DNA of 7,504 bases from assembly GCA_964528095.1 (NCBI GenBank), contig CAZGSG010000289.1:1-7504 (forward strand), in the 5' to 3' direction. Origin of the DNA: CAZGSG01 sp964528095. Its GTDB lineage: Bacteria; Bacteroidota; Bacteroidia; Chitinophagales; Chitinophagaceae. Within the stretch, counting starts at the first letter, position 1; every line of letters starts with the position of its first letter. The position numbers and the translations under genes were made by a program. This document shows, piece after piece, positions 1-6,057 of this stretch. The notes under the pieces are model-generated. The model made no database searches. It saw nothing but the letters and a program-made list of their open reading frames with translations, and was not told the origin of the DNA.

Positions 1-9
1 AGTATCCAA

Positions 10-1347
10 CTATTTCAATTTAAATCCCTCCAGGAATTTTGTATTAAAATCACCACTGCGGAATCGTTCATCTGTCATCAGTTGCAGGTGAAACGGAATG
101 GTTGTTTTAACTCCTTCTATCACGTACTCACTCAATGCGCGGTACATGGTATCGATGGCTTCATTTCTTGTTCTTGCTATCGTGATCAGCTTTCCGATCA
201 TGGAATCATAATATGGAGGAATTACATAGCCTGCATACGCGTGGCTATCCACCCGCACCCCATGTCCACCGGGTTGATGCAGTGTGGTGATACGGCCTGG
301 TGACGGACGGAAATCATTATACGGATCTTCCGCGTTGATCCGGCATTCGATGGAATGCATTTGTGGTATATAATCTTCGCCCGATATCCGTTCGCCCATG
401 GCGATCTTGATCTGTTCTTTGATCAGGTCGAAGTTGATCACTTCTTCTGTCACGCAATGTTCCACCTGTATCCGGGTATTCATTTCCATGAAGTAGAAAT
501 TGCGGTGTTTATCCACCAAAAATTCCACGGTGCCTACACTTTCATAGTTGATGGCCGCAGCGGCTTTTTTCGCGGCTTCACCCATACGCAGGCGTAGCTC
601 ATCTGTCATGAATGGTGAAGGAGATTCTTCTACCAGCTTCTGGTGACGGCGTTGAATAGAACAGTCCCTTTCACTCAGGTGGCATACACTGCCATATTGA
701 TCACCGGCTACCTGTATCTCTATATGTCGCGGCTCCTCCACAAATTTCTCCATGTAGATGCCATCGTTTTTAAAAGAAGCGGCTGCTTCTGTTTTCGCAG
801 TGCTATACGCTTTTTCCATTTCGCTGTCTTCCCAAACGATCCGCATACCCTTGCCACCACCACCGGCAGTTGCCTTGATGATCACCGGGTAGCCCATATC
901 GCGGGCAAGCCCTTTGGCTTCTTCTACACTTTGCAGGAGTTCTTCACCACCGGGTACTACTGGTACACCAGCCTTGATCATTGTAGCCTTGGCCGTGATC
1001 TTATCACCCATGCCATTGATCATATCGGCAGTGGGTCCAATGAATTTGATGCCATGATCATTACAGATCTGCGCGAACCGCGCGTTTTCTGCAAGAAAAC
1101 CATAGCCCGGATGGATCGCGTCCGAATTGGTTATTTCAACAGCCGCCATAATATGCGGGATGTTGAGGTAAGAATCACTGCTTTGTGGTTTACCTATACA
1201 CACAGCCTCATCAGCAAATTTTACGTGCAGGCTATCACGGTCGGCAGTAGAATAAACAGCAACCGTTTTAATGCCCATTTCGCGGCAGGTGCGAATAACA
1301 CGCAAGGCTATTTCACCACGGTTTGCAATCAGTATTTTTTTAAACAC
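10..1347 (-). CDS. accC: Biotin carboxylase subunit of acetyl-CoA carboxylase
   Basis: This cytoplasmic enzyme uses ATP and bicarbonate to carboxylate the biotin on AccB, the first half-reaction of acetyl-CoA carboxylase in fatty-acid synthesis. The 445 residues are close to the 449 of E. coli AccC. Visible in order are the N-terminal Rossmann-like part with HPGYGFLAEN (79-88), the ATP-grasp part with K116, K158 and the glycine-rich loop AGGGGKGM (161-168), RDCSIQRRHQK (227-237, with C229 and K237), E275, and EMNTRIQVEH (288-297, with E288, N290, R292 and E296), then the C-terminal domain with ECRINAEDP (334-342). Catalytic residues are complete. Position 298 is Cys where many homologues have Pro. 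The start codon is GTG; an in-frame TAA lies nine bases upstream and the protein begins with the canonical MFKKILIANRGEIA, so this start is secure. It lies 108 bases downstream of accB and is probably co-transcribed with it. Confidence 0.97.
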   Translation of the reverse strand: MFKKILIANRGEIALRVIRTCREMGIKTVAVYSTADRDSLHVKFADEAVCIGKPQSSDSYLNIPHIMAAVEITNSDAIHPGYGFLAENARFAQICNDHGIKFIGPTADMINGMGDKITAKATMIKAGVPVVPGGEELLQSVEEAKGLARDMGYPVIIKATAGGGGKGMRIVWEDSEMEKAYSTAKTEAAASFKNDGIYMEKFVEEPRHIEIQVAGDQYGSVCHLSERDCSIQRRHQKLVEESPSPFMTDELRLRMGEAAKKAAAAINYESVGTVEFLVDKHRNFYFMEMNTRIQVEHCVTEEVINFDLIKEQIKIAMGERISGEDYIPQMHSIECRINAEDPYNDFRPSPGRITTLHQPGGHGVRVDSHAYAGYVIPPYYDSMIGKLITIARTRNEAIDTMYRALSEYVIEGVKTTIPFHLQLMTDERFRSGDFNTKFLEGFKLK

Positions 1348-1455
1348 AAGTAGTTAATTGAAAATTAAAAATTAAAAAATCAAAATGATACCCTGTAAAC
1401 GCTATACACGTACCGGTTGCTGTATGGGGGTGTTGATCTTGATATTTGACTTTTT

Positions 1456-1941
1456 TTAAGCGGGTTCAACCAAAAATAATGGCTGATCATATTCTACCGG
1501 GGAAGCGTCTTCCACCAGTACTTTCACGATCTTGCCTTTTACTTCGCTTTCTATTTCATTGAATAGTTTCATCGCTTCTATGATGCACAATACTTTTCCG
1601 GGGATGATCTCATCACCCACTTCAGCCAGTACGGGCTTATCGGGTGAAGTACGCCTGTAGAATGTTCCGATCATCGGGCTCTTGACGGTTATCAGATTGG
1701 AAGGAGCTGCTTCCGCGGGTTTTTGTTTTTCGGTTCCTGCACCGGCTGCTGCCTGTGGCGCCAGGTTTTGTTGCGGAGCGGCATATACCGGGCTTTGTTG
1801 CGCTGGTGCGCCAACTATTTGTGTGATATGCTCTTCCTTCTGTTTTATAGTTACTTTGAAATCTTTTTGCTCGATCGTAACCTCGCCGATATTCGACTTA
1901 TTGACCATTTTGATCAATTCCTGGATCTGTTTGAAGTCCAT
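1456..1941 (-). CDS. accB: Biotin carboxyl carrier protein of acetyl-CoA carboxylase
   Basis: This protein carries the covalently bound biotin that shuttles CO2 from biotin carboxylase to the carboxyltransferase. I place the start at the ATG at 1941 (161 residues, MDFKQIQELIKMV), which matches the usual BCCP N-terminus. A longer reading from a TTG at 1950 adds only three residues and is less likely. The layout is an N-terminal segment (1-35), a flexible Ala/Pro/Gln-rich linker (about 44-80), and a C-terminal biotinyl domain (82-161). The biotinylation motif EAMKLFNE puts the modified lysine at K125. SPDKPVLAEVGD (99-110) corresponds to the 'thumb' that separates BCCP from lipoyl domains. accC follows 108 bases downstream on the same strand, the usual accBC pairing. 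Biotin ligase is not in this window. Confidence 0.96.
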   Translation of the reverse strand: MDFKQIQELIKMVNKSNIGEVTIEQKDFKVTIKQKEEHITQIVGAPAQQSPVYAAPQQNLAPQAAAGAGTEKQKPAEAAPSNLITVKSPMIGTFYRRTSPDKPVLAEVGDEIIPGKVLCIIEAMKLFNEIESEVKGKIVKVLVEDASPVEYDQPLFLVEPA

Positions 1942-1980
1942 GTTTTTCAATTTAACAGGTATTTGTTTATAAAAGGATAA

Positions 1981-2014
1981 CTAAGATAGGGAAATCACCA
2001 ACAGCAATTCAAGT
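1981..2014 (-). promoter_or_regulatory. Possible accBC promoter
   Basis: On the minus strand, TATCTTAG (1981-1988) differs by one base from the Bacteroidota -7 element TAnnTTTG. A TTG within ACTTG (2010-2014) lies 21 bases upstream as a weak -33 element. It would give an untranslated leader of roughly 30-35 bases before the accB ATG at 1941. The match is imperfect and the region is AT-rich, so this is tentative. Its position downstream of the efp terminator makes an accBC promoter here reasonable. Confidence 0.3.
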
Positions 2015-2022
2015 ATTTTTTT

Positions 2023-2053
2023 TTGATTTTGAGGCAAAAATGGTCAAAATCAA
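2023..2053. other. Hairpin between efp and accB (second, non-terminator stem)
   Basis: A perfect 10-base inverted repeat: TTGATTTTGA (2023-2032) pairs with TCAAAATCAA (2044-2053) around an 11-base loop. It sits directly next to the efp terminator. In the minus-strand transcript it is followed by a run of A rather than U, so it does not look like an intrinsic terminator in that direction. It could stabilise the efp mRNA 3' end, or belong to the accB upstream region. The function is unknown. Confidence 0.5.
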
Positions 2054-2055
2054 TG

Positions 2056-2093
2056 AAAAATGGCCGGAAATCAGGTGATTTCAGGCCATTTTT
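2056..2093 (-). terminator. Rho-independent terminator of efp
   Basis: AAAAATGGCC (2056-2065) is perfectly complementary to GGCCATTTTT (2084-2093). The stem continues inward, after one mismatch, with GAAATC pairing with GATTTC, closed by an AGGT loop. The hairpin starts 16 bases after the efp stop codon, and in the efp direction the stem ends in a run of U. Because the flanks are A-rich on one side and T-rich on the other, it could also work in the opposite direction. It separates efp from accB. Confidence 0.78.
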
Positions 2094-2109
2094 ATTAAAA
2101 TCTTCTTTA

Positions 2110-2676
2110 TTATTCTTTCACGCGTTCTACGTATTCCCCGGTCTTTGTGTTCACACGGATCAGTTCCCCCTCATTCACAAACAAGGGAACACCAACCGTA
2201 GCGCCGGTTTCTACTGTAGCGGGTTTTAGTGTGCGGGTCGCGGTATCGCCGCGCAGACCTGGTTCTGTATACGTCACCAGCAATACGATCTTATCAGGCA
2301 GCTCCACGCTCATGGGCAATTCTGTTTCTGTATTGATCAGTACGCCAACTTCCTGTCCGTCTTTCAGAAACTGGGGCGCGTCTACCAGGGCTTCCTGGAT
2401 AGCTATTTGTTCAAAGGTCTCGGTGTCCATGAAATTATAGCCTGTATCGTCTTTGTATAAGTACTGGAACGATCTTTTCTCCACACGCACAGGATAGATC
2501 ATATCCCCTGAGTTCCAGGTCTTTTCAATAGAACGGTTATTGTCCACTCCTTTCAGCTTGGCCCAAACCTTGGCTGCGGCACGGGCGGTTTTATTTTCAC
2601 CAAATTCTACCACCGTATATAAACTACCATCCAGTTTAAGGATCATACCACGGCTGATATCTGAAGTATTTGCCAT
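2110..2676 (-). CDS. efp: Translation elongation factor P with Arg at the loop tip
   Basis: EF-P binds stalled ribosomes and speeds peptide bonds at polyproline stretches. The 188 residues are the normal length for three beta-barrel domains. Clear family marks are EKTWNSGD (52-59), NFMDTETFEQ in the middle OB domain and, in the last domain, ETGATVGVPLFVNEGE and VNTKTGEYVER. The ATG at 2676 gives the expected N-terminus. The odd part is the domain I loop: aligned without gaps to E. coli EF-P, PGKG (32-35, modified K34) becomes TARA (30-33), so the tip residue is R32 (codon CGT at 2581-2583), flanked by K29 and K36. Arg tips are known in EarP-rhamnosylated EF-P, but the surrounding residues here do not match that subgroup as I remember it. 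It has its own promoter and terminator and lies upstream of accB, a common neighbour. Confidence 0.96.
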   Translation of the reverse strand: MANTSDISRGMILKLDGSLYTVVEFGENKTARAAAKVWAKLKGVDNNRSIEKTWNSGDMIYPVRVEKRSFQYLYKDDTGYNFMDTETFEQIAIQEALVDAPQFLKDGQEVGVLINTETELPMSVELPDKIVLLVTYTEPGLRGDTATRTLKPATVETGATVGVPLFVNEGELIRVNTKTGEYVERVKE

Positions 2677-2735
2677 TTAAAAAATCTTTTAGCTACGCCC
2701 TTTTAGCCGGAGCTGGTTAAAAATTATTTGGGGGG

Positions 2736-2767
2736 CAAAGATAGTGTTGTAAAGCCTACCGGCAAAA
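2736..2767 (-). promoter_or_regulatory. efp promoter (Bacteroidota housekeeping type)
   Basis: On the minus strand, TTTTG (2763-2767, within a run of T) is followed after exactly 19 bases by TATCTTTG (2736-2743). This is a full match to the Bacteroidota sigma consensus TTTG-N19ish-TAnnTTTG. Transcription would start near 2730, leaving a leader of about 50 bases before the efp ATG at 2676. No Shine-Dalgarno sequence is visible, which is normal for this phylum. Confidence 0.75.
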
Positions 2768-2879
2768 AATAGGGACACCTGATCGCCCGGACGGGAAAGT
2801 CATACTATTTAATGAAGAAGGATATTGATGCGTTTTTCCGGGATCCCATATTTAAAAATCTCTTCGGGATAATGTATTT

Positions 2880-2893
2880 CTCCGTGTCTCCGT
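2880..2893 (+). repeat. Intergenic repeat copy A
   Basis: CTCCGTGTCTCCGT. The 12 bases at 2882-2893 (CCGTGTCTCCGT) recur exactly, inverted, at 3008-3019. It is the first of four related copies in this gap. Confidence 0.65.
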
Positions 2894-2928
2894 ACTTAAG
2901 ATATCACTTCAGCTCAATACCAGAGATT

Positions 2929-2950
2929 CCTCCGTATCCTCCGTGTTAAA
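2929..2950 (+). repeat. Intergenic repeat copy B
   Basis: This copy has the same layout as copy A: a CCTCCGTAT unit, then CCTCCGTGTTAAA. CTCCGTGTTAAA (2939-2950) recurs exactly on the opposite strand at 3002-3013. Confidence 0.65.
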
Positions 2951-2998
2951 CACCACTTTAAACCGGCTTGTATTCGTTATTGAGTTTTCTCTATAGTT

Positions 2999-3019
2999 TG
3001 TTTTAACACGGAGACACGG
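2999..3019 (-). repeat. Intergenic repeat copy C (inverted)
   Basis: On the minus strand it reads CCGTGTCTCCGTGTTAAAAC. It joins the exact 12-base words of copy A (3008-3019) and copy B (3002-3013), so it is probably the most complete version of the unit. Confidence 0.65.
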
Positions 3020-3082
3020 CTGACCATTGTTGTATTTATGCAGAACTATATTCCCGGATTGGCTTAAAATTCAAGTTCAGAA

Positions 3083-3098
3083 TAAGGAGGCACGGATT
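3083..3098 (-). repeat. Intergenic repeat copy D (inverted, degenerate)
   Basis: On the minus strand it reads AATCCGTGCCTCCTTA. TCCGTGCCTCC differs by one base from TCCGTGTCTCC in copy A. With copy C it gives an A> B> <C <D arrangement. Confidence 0.45.
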
Positions 3099-3122
3099 AA
3101 TAAGATCATGTCTTAGCTGGCG

Positions 3123-3141
3123 GTTTTCACGTAGTGAAAAC
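3123..3141. repeat. Small perfect hairpin
   Basis: GTTTTCAC (3123-3130) and GTGAAAAC (3134-3141) are exact inverted repeats around a GTA loop. No run of T follows on either strand, so it is not a typical intrinsic terminator. Its role is unknown; it might be an end point for the M56 transcript or a small palindromic genome repeat. Confidence 0.5.
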
Positions 3142-3305
3142 TCTCCTTAGCTCAACCCTGTGCAAATAGCAAAATTCTTCCTTCGCTCATTCTCTCTGTT
3201 AGCTCCTTTGAAATCCCTATCGAAATACATGCGCTACAAATTCATCTGCACACCTCCTGGTAAGGAAAGAAATACGTTGAGATAAGTTCTAAGCTCCTTC
3301 TATGT

Positions 3306-5561
3306 TTATCTTTCATTCTTATCGCTCTCTATTTCTATCGCGCCGTCCTTTCCCTTTTCTCCATATTTTTTTTCAGCTTCTGTTTTAGTAAGGGATGAAA
3401 TGACATAACCTGATGCCCTCTTTAATGGGTAAGGCTTATCCGATTCTGCCAGTTTCCCTTCTATGTATACCGCTGGTTTTGTTTGCTGCGTCTGCATGGT
3501 CGGTGTAGTTGGCCAGTAAGTGATCGATTCAGCGCTCACGCTTACATCTGATTTTGGATCATAAAGCGTAGCCTGTCCCGCGATATTCCCCTTCATATGC
3601 AACACATTCGTTGTCGTATTCCAGGTAAGCGTATCCGCCGTGATGGTCACCCGTGTTACCGGCGTTATTTTTTTTGCTCTTGTTACAATCACGACCACTC
3701 CATTCACCGCTTTGCTGCCATAGAGCGCAAGCGATTGGGCGTCTTTTAATACCGTTACCGATTCTATCTGATCCGGTTCCAGTTTATGAATGTCGTCTGC
3801 CGGCAATTCCACCCCATCTACTATATACAAAGGTGTTCTGGTTATTCCGAATTTGTCCTGACTTGCCCGTATGGAGATTCCTTTTACATCACCGTTTAAT
3901 TTCTGCGTTCCCTCGCCCCTTAGCACTGCTTTGCCCGTGATGGTCACTTTGGGAGATGCGGCGGTCGCGGGTGGCGCTGGGGGTGTTTCACCATAGTTCT
4001 TTTTAAACTTCGCCACTTCATTTTCATTACCCAAATTATACATATCCCAGTTACCATTTTTAAAGTGTAGCTGCATGATCGGGTCTCCGGCCTTGGCATC
4101 TGCTCCGGTATACGCGGTGATATATCCCCAGGTAATATTCTTTATTAATGGATGACGTTGTAGAAAATCAGCCTCTGTACTACCTGCAGTTGCCTGCTTT
4201 GTTGCAGGAATAGTATCCACCTGCTGCTGTCCGGCATTGAATACAGTGGCACTCTTTACTTCTTTTTCAGTCGTCGCGTCCAGGACTTCCGACTGCCTGT
4301 AATCTTCTAACACCGCTAATACTTTATTATAAGCTGCTTCGCCTTTATAGGACTGCAGATACATCGTTGAGACTTTTGGGGAAATATCATTCTCAAGACA
4401 AACGATCGCGATATTCGAATTGTTTTTTTCTACTGACAATACGGGTGTGCTGAACGGTTTTTTCATATACCCGTCCATGATCACATACATCTGCGAACTG
4501 TATTTACCCGTGTTGTTTGTCACCGGTATTTTGAAAAAACCGTTTTCATCTGTAGTGGTCTCCTGTCCGTTAGCGGACTCTCCTACTTTGGCGCCTTTTA
4601 ATGGCTGACGGGTCTCCTTGTCTATTACGATCCCTGTCAACCATGATTGTCCTTTAGTGCTGTCATCGGCATTCTCATCCAGTTTGTTACGGAACGCGAG
4701 CAGTAATACGGCAAGCAATGGAAGGATAAATAAAAATTTCACTAACTGTATCCGGGCTGTTTTGATTTTGTTCATCATGGCTATACGTTTTTTAAGCGAG
4801 GTAAAATTGAATTGATTGGCTATACTGAAGTGGGTGTTACCAACCACTTTTAATAAAAGATATTGATACTGTTTTTTGTCCATGCCCCCCTGTATCACTT
4901 TGTTGTCGGCAATAAATTCCAGGTTTTGCCGGATGGCTTTCCTGATCAGCCATACAAAAGGATTATACCAGTTCAGAATGCAGAGCAGTTCGCTCCAGAT
5001 GATATCGATGGTATGTCTTTGTTTCACGTGCACGAACTCATGCCGGATGATCTCTTTCAACTCGCGTTCCGTATGCAGGTGTTGGTTGATAAAAATTGAA
5101 TTACCGAATGAAAAAGGCATGATATCCTTATCTACCTGGTAAAATTTTACCTGCTCATCTGCGATAAGTGTGGCCTGCCTGGTCATTTTTCTGAATGACA
5201 TTAATTGCAATAACAACCGCACCAGCATCACCAGTATTCCCAATGAAAAGAATAAAAGCGACCAGCTCCAGATTGTCCATGCACCCATTGCTTCAGCCAT
5301 TCCCATATCGCCCGGCACTTTTACCGCCAATGTCTGTACTGTCGGTATGAATTTTACCAGGCCCATCGTAGAAGAATCATTGCCTTCCAGTACCGGGCCT
5401 ATATTGATCAGCGAAATAAAAAAACATAAAAAGGAATAACCGGCCAGGTACCAGCGATTGTGGTTATAAAAAGTAAGCCTCCGCAAAACCAGCTGATAAA
5501 AAAGATACATGATGGCCAGGCTGATCGAAAGTTTTACCAGGTATTGAAAGATTACAGGCAT
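3306..5561 (-). CDS. M56 family (BlaR1-like) membrane metallopeptidase with CarboxypepD-regulatory and TonB-plug-like domains
   Basis: A probable membrane sensor-protease that inactivates its partner repressor. There are about four transmembrane segments (4-24, 38-56, 97-120, 272-290). Between the last two lies the M56 zinc site HEFVH (174-178), with NLEFIAD (213-219) supplying the likely third ligand, preceded by the family's PFSFGNSIFIN (149-159). There is no penicillin-binding sensor as in BlaR1. After the last membrane helix come a carboxypeptidase-regulatory-like domain (about 306-375, GIVIDKETRQPLKGAKV), a segment ending in YGETPPAPP (about 465-535), a TonB/SusC-plug-like module (about 556-630, with PLYIVDGVEL, IESVTVLKDA and LYGSKAVNGVVVI), an OstA/LptA-like strand segment (about 636-685) and a final KKYGEKGKDGAIEI (731-744). 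At 751 residues it is longer than BlaR1 (about 600). It follows the repressor gene after a 46-base gap, so the two are likely one transcript. The input signal is unknown. Confidence 0.9.
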   Translation of the reverse strand: MPVIFQYLVKLSISLAIMYLFYQLVLRRLTFYNHNRWYLAGYSFLCFFISLINIGPVLEGNDSSTMGLVKFIPTVQTLAVKVPGDMGMAEAMGAWTIWSWSLLFFSLGILVMLVRLLLQLMSFRKMTRQATLIADEQVKFYQVDKDIMPFSFGNSIFINQHLHTERELKEIIRHEFVHVKQRHTIDIIWSELLCILNWYNPFVWLIRKAIRQNLEFIADNKVIQGGMDKKQYQYLLLKVVGNTHFSIANQFNFTSLKKRIAMMNKIKTARIQLVKFLFILPLLAVLLLAFRNKLDENADDSTKGQSWLTGIVIDKETRQPLKGAKVGESANGQETTTDENGFFKIPVTNNTGKYSSQMYVIMDGYMKKPFSTPVLSVEKNNSNIAIVCLENDISPKVSTMYLQSYKGEAAYNKVLAVLEDYRQSEVLDATTEKEVKSATVFNAGQQQVDTIPATKQATAGSTEADFLQRHPLIKNITWGYITAYTGADAKAGDPIMQLHFKNGNWDMYNLGNENEVAKFKKNYGETPPAPPATAASPKVTITGKAVLRGEGTQKLNGDVKGISIRASQDKFGITRTPLYIVDGVELPADDIHKLEPDQIESVTVLKDAQSLALYGSKAVNGVVVIVTRAKKITPVTRVTITADTLTWNTTTNVLHMKGNIAGQATLYDPKSDVSVSAESITYWPTTPTMQTQQTKPAVYIEGKLAESDKPYPLKRASGYVISSLTKTEAEKKYGEKGKDGAIEIESDKNER

Positions 5562-5598
5562 TGTTTGTTGGTTTGATGTTTCAATAACTATGTTTGGT

Positions 5599-5607
5599 GT
5601 ACTGTAC
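5599..5607. promoter_or_regulatory. Possible secondary repressor site between the BlaI-like and M56 genes
   Basis: GTACTGTAC is a perfect 9-base palindrome immediately after the repressor stop codon. Its core TACTGTA is repeated at 5990-5996 on the other side of the repressor gene. BlaI/MecI/CopY operators share a TACA..TGTA-like core, so it may be a second binding site. It is short, and chance is not excluded. Confidence 0.3.
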
Positions 5608-5967
5608 TCAGGATTTTCCTTTTTCGATCATCTCCAGGATATCCTTTAATTCTTTTGGAGAGAGTTTTTTCTGCTCAATGAAAAAATTCACCAGTTCCTT
5701 ATATGAATTGTCGAAATAGTCTTTCACCACGTTCCCCATGAATTTCTTTTTGAAATCTTCTTCCGATAGGGCTGGCTTATACAGATAGGTATTGCCTACC
5801 ATCCGGCTCAGCAGGTAGCCTTTTTTCTCCAGGTTCTTGATAATGGAAGCCATCGTGGTATACGGCATCTCCGTATGCATATTCTCCATAATGGTCTTGA
5901 TATTGCCCTCGCCGGTCTTAAATACGGCCTGCAGGGCTTCTTCTTCTGAATGGGTGAGCTTTTCCAT
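5608..5967 (-). CDS. BlaI/MecI/CopY family transcriptional repressor
   Basis: A DNA-binding repressor of 119 residues, the usual size for the family. The N-terminal winged helix (about 1-70) contains the family signature: LTHSEEEALQAVF, the recognition helix around YTTMASIIKNLEKKGYL (36-52), and the wing with GNTYLYKPALSEEDF. The C-terminal helices (about 72-117) would form the dimer. In staphylococcal BlaI and MecI the M56 partner triggers cleavage at an Asn-Phe bond in this dimer region. Here an N94-F95 pair lies in ELVNFFIEQKKL, at or one residue from that position, which supports the same mechanism (inference). The ATG at 5967 gives the expected N-terminus. A perfect palindrome ends three bases upstream of it, suggesting autorepression. 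The M56 gene lies downstream, and a secreted thioredoxin-like gene is divergent. Confidence 0.93.
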   Translation of the reverse strand: MEKLTHSEEEALQAVFKTGEGNIKTIMENMHTEMPYTTMASIIKNLEKKGYLLSRMVGNTYLYKPALSEEDFKKKFMGNVVKDYFDNSYKELVNFFIEQKKLSPKELKDILEMIEKGKS

Positions 5968-5970
5968 GTC

Positions 5971-5985
5971 TACGAAATTTTCGTA
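5971..5985. promoter_or_regulatory. Candidate operator of the BlaI-like repressor
   Basis: TACGAAATTTTCGTA: arms TACGAAA and TTTCGTA are perfect inverted repeats around one central base. It lies three bases from the repressor's start codon, inside the 90-base divergent gap shared with the thioredoxin-like gene. The TAC...GTA ends resemble the BlaI/MecI/CopY operator theme, though the spacing differs from the classic TACAnnTGTA. Position and symmetry favour autoregulation; control of the divergent gene is possible but less direct. Confidence 0.6.
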
Positions 5986-5989
5986 AACC

Positions 5990-5996
5990 TACTGTA
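5990..5996. promoter_or_regulatory. TACTGTA half-operator-like palindrome
   Basis: TACTGTA is a 7-base palindrome (TAC-T-GTA) four bases from the 15-base palindrome and identical to the core at 5600-5606. It might extend the operator. On its own it is too short to be certain. Confidence 0.3.
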
Positions 5997-6057
5997 ATTC
6001 TTTCAAATTCCAAATTTTTGTTGTTTTTTTTAACAATAAATAATTTCTCTTTGCAGT

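Larger units (their letters stand above)
2770..3305. other. Long intergenic region without a credible gene
   Basis: About 535 bases lie between the efp promoter and the end of the M56 peptidase gene. I found no convincing coding sequence. The content is four degenerate copies of a CCGTGTCTCCGTGTT-like repeat (2880-3096), a small perfect hairpin at 3123-3141, and loosely repeated TTAGCTC-like words near 3115-3300. No clear intrinsic terminator for the M56 gene was seen, so its transcript may end by another mechanism or run on towards efp. Confidence 0.6.

Noticed and set aside
643..1353. 236-codon open frame on the plus strand opposite accC
   Set aside because: It lies entirely antisense to a well-conserved accC, its translation has no recognisable domain, and long antisense frames are common over such genes.
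1348..1455. AT-rich 7-base tandem (AAAATTA repeated) and ACCGGT in the accB-accC gap
   Set aside because: This is simple AT-rich spacer sequence. No stem with a T-run or promoter match was found, so no feature is claimed.
1942..1950. TTG start three codons upstream for accB
   Set aside because: The ATG at 1941 gives the standard BCCP N-terminus; the upstream TTG adds KN-type residues with no support.
2812..2949. Short open frame of 45 codons on the plus strand (begins MKKDIDAFFRDP)
   Set aside because: It runs through repeat copies A and B, ends in low-complexity PYPPC, has no promoter or recognisable family, and is probably chance.
6015..6053. Promoter for the thioredoxin-like gene (TTTTTG with TAATTTCT or TCTCTTTG)
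   Set aside because: Both -7 candidates are imperfect and would place the transcript start at or almost at the ATG; too weak to list as a feature.
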